A DNA stretch of 64,000 nucleotides from Scolanthus callimorphus (lineage: Eukaryota; Cnidaria; Anthozoa; Actiniaria; Edwardsiidae): the NCBI GenBank assembly GCA_033964015.1, contig CM066912.1:21501073-21565072 (forward strand), given 5' to 3'. Both the position numbers and the translations under genes were made by a program. Under the pieces are notes generated by a model, which saw only the letters and a program-made list of their open reading frames with translations, had not been told where the DNA came from and did not search any database. Of the stretch, positions 63,931 to 64,000 are shown piece after piece. The number at the start of each line of letters is the position of its first letter. The first letter of the stretch is position 1.

Positions 63931-64000
63931 ATGTCTTTAACCGGAAAAAACAAAGGAAGGGCGCAATTATCTAATAGCCATAAAATTTCGTCTATAGACC
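63931..64000. other. Right edge of the window
   Basis: Probable continuation of the minus-strand virus-like block. The frame seen at 63930 meets a stop just upstream, so a frame change or gene boundary lies here. Too short to judge. Confidence 0.3.

Overview
The window looks like a repeat-rich stretch of an animal nuclear genome, most likely an anthozoan cnidarian (stony coral or sea anemone). The support is GT-AG introns, AT-rich sequence, transposase families seen widely in cnidarians (MULE with SWIM finger, P/THAP9-type, Penelope-like), and many MITEs and minisatellites. The species is an inference. I found no intact single-copy host gene. Nearly every coding region is a mobile-element or virus-like gene, and almost all carry single-base frame breaks. 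These may be real decay or indel errors of a long-read assembly.

Layout. 1-5.3 kb: a dispersed GC-rich repeat, a ~175-bp satellite and a ~120-bp minisatellite with a double-CRE palindrome. 5.3-8.4 kb: a frame-broken MULE transposase gene with a short upstream exon. 8.8-11.0 kb: a 120/160-bp satellite carrying a hairpin module. 11.6-16.6 kb: a zinc-ribbon exon, the 3' end of a Penelope-like element (minus strand) and MITE-like repeats. 16.7-20.2 kb: a tRNA/5S-like SINE head, a piggyBac-type MITE (TTAA sites) and another MITE.

21.9-31.4 kb is a nested composite. A 9.5-kb element with ~0.55-kb inverted repeats and a 6-bp target duplication contains a 2-kb palindromic foldback element, a TTAA element, and a ~126-bp satellite. 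That satellite is split by a TA-flanked element, itself split by a 1.4-kb LTR retrotransposon miniature (TRIM) with apparently identical LTRs.

31.4-51 kb is mostly duplicated non-coding DNA studded with non-autonomous DNA transposons. Target duplications allow tentative assignment: Harbinger-type (TAA), hAT-type (8 bp) and Mutator-type (9-10 bp). Several termini belong to a Helentron-like family. 51.1-57.1 kb is a complete-looking 6-kb P-like element with ~43-bp inverted termini and a 9-bp direct repeat. It carries a transposase gene (plus strand) and a convergent second gene (minus strand) that may encode a separated C-terminal domain. 57.7-59.1 kb is a Helentron-like non-autonomous element with seven double-CRE palindromes.

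59.5-64 kb differs from everything before it: short iterated sequences, then densely packed intronless ORFs. These include three small minus-strand genes joined by 4-base ATGA overlaps, a larger membrane protein, a plus-strand double GRF-type zinc-finger gene, and a minus-strand block encoding unrecognised proteins. It resembles a fragment of an integrated large DNA virus or virus-like transposon running off the right edge, and is the best candidate for something undescribed.
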